This document shows positions 63,467 to 64,000 of a DNA stretch of 64,000 nt, piece by piece (within the stretch, counting starts at the first letter, position 1; the number at the start of each line of letters is the position of its first letter). Source of the stretch: an uncultured Acetatifactor sp. (GTDB taxonomy: Bacteria > Bacillota > Clostridia > Lachnospirales > Lachnospiraceae); contig CAKSAN010000011.1 of NCBI GenBank assembly GCA_934436435.1, positions 1 through 64,000 of the forward strand, written 5' to 3'. Position numbers and translations under genes: made by a program. The notes under the pieces were generated by a model. The model worked only from the letters and a program-made list of their open reading frames with translations. It had not been told where the DNA came from and searched no databases.

Positions 63467-64000
63467 TTACAGCGGTGTTGACTTTACATCGCCTTCAATA
63501 CGTTCAAATCTGCAGTACTGGTAAGTACTCTTCACCTGCATGGAAGAATCGCCAATGATGATCGTAGTGCCCGGATAGACTTCTCCTCTTACCATTACCA
63601 TGGCCCGATCCTGGGGATTGAATTCCAGCTGCAGTTCCTGCATGCGTCGGTTCTTCTCCTCCAAACTCTTCTTCTGGGTCTCCATGTCGGCTACACAGCT
63701 GCGGATATAATTGACCTGATCCGGGGTGAAGCGAACCCCTTTGCTCTTCTTCTCCGCAAAGTTTGCCAGAACCGGCTGAATACTGCGAATGTTCTTCACA
63801 ATCTCCGAGACTTCTTTTTGCAATGCCATATATTCTGCCTTCTTCTCCGGGTTCACACCCACTTCTACCACGGTAGGGGCTCCCAGAGTAGCACCCAGAG
63901 TCTTTACCTCGATCTTCTGTCCGGCGCGCACATGACCACCGGTGATAAATCCTCTCTTGCCGTTTACCTGGATCTCTGTAGCAGCCGTCACATTACTGTG
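63467..64000 (-). CDS. fapA: FapA (DUF342) family protein, C-terminal part
   Basis: The 3' end of a gene that runs off the right edge. The visible 177 or so codons show the right-handed beta-helix turns typical of DUF342 (GKRGFITGGHVRAGQKIEVKTLGATLGAPTVVEVG), a coiled-coil insertion (NPEKKAEYMALQKEVSEIV ... MQELQLEF) and a final helix turn (AMVMVRGEVYPGTTIIIGDSSMQVKS). FapA proteins occur in the fla/che operon of Clostridia and in Bacillus. The first codons shown are internal, not a start. Confidence 0.85.
   Translation of the reverse strand, partial: HSNVTAATEIQVNGKRGFITGGHVRAGQKIEVKTLGATLGAPTVVEVGVNPEKKAEYMALQKEVSEIVKNIRSIQPVLANFAEKKSKGVRFTPDQVNYIRSCVADMETQKKSLEEKNRRMQELQLEFNPQDRAMVMVRGEVYPGTTIIIGDSSMQVKSTYQYCRFERIEGDVKSTPL

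Overview
The window looks like a chromosome segment of a motile, Gram-positive anaerobe of the Lachnospiraceae (Clostridia). The reasons are AGGAGG-type ribosome binding sites, sigma-A-like promoters, an oligopeptide Opp cassette, CsrA with flagellin, a tmRNA tag reading ANDNLAYAA, a LysM-bearing galactanase, and a flagellar-operon tail (FapA, DUF6115) next to rpsB-tsf. Nearly all genes are on the minus strand. Exceptions on the plus strand are a small antisense-like RNA, an HTH protein, a CDF transporter, a YgjP-type peptidase and aroC.

Layout. 1-1.5 kb: a promoter/terminator-bounded small RNA abuts a broken, 3'-truncated flagellin gene that still has its CsrA-binding leader, then csrA. 1.7-7 kb: a large secreted galactanase with a LacI-type operator, and a secreted nuclease. 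7-11 kb: accessory material (two small unknown proteins, one behind an attenuator-like leader; a YefM/RelE-type toxin-antitoxin pair; a CAP lipoprotein; an HTH protein; a RadC fragment) ending beside tmRNA, a classic integration site. 11-15 kb: ssrA, smpB, rnr, secG. 15-21 kb: oppBCDF plus oppA with its own promoter. 21-25 kb: glycolytic gpmI - aldo/keto reductase - eno. 25-29 kb: CDF exporter, a 550-bp repeat-rich spacer, leuCD. 29-34 kb: a two-component system, then thiN - DUF4430 lipoprotein - ECF S component. 35-45 kb: a six-gene operon mixing sugar-importer parts (two binding proteins, two permeases) with a MacA/HlyD-like adaptor and a MacB-like core, without any ATPase. 45-54 kb: a PHP protein, serCA, and leuB-ilvD-ilvB with an overlapping L,D-transpeptidase. 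54-59 kb: vanY-type carboxypeptidase - tgt - yajC, and aroC behind a highly structured leader. 59-64 kb: rpsB-tsf, a short MltG-like protein, DUF6115, a small flagellar-cluster protein and the 3' end of fapA, cut by the window edge.

Most genes are housekeeping. The most interesting signals are: the hybrid importer/efflux operon at 35-45 kb; a set of non-coding, multi-hairpin intergenic elements, including a 52-bp tandem hairpin array, cloverleaf-like folds and a 14-bp sequence that supplies the stop codon of three genes; the structured aroC leader; and the flagellin/antisense-RNA junction at the left end. All functional statements come from reading the sequence and from family knowledge; no database search was run.
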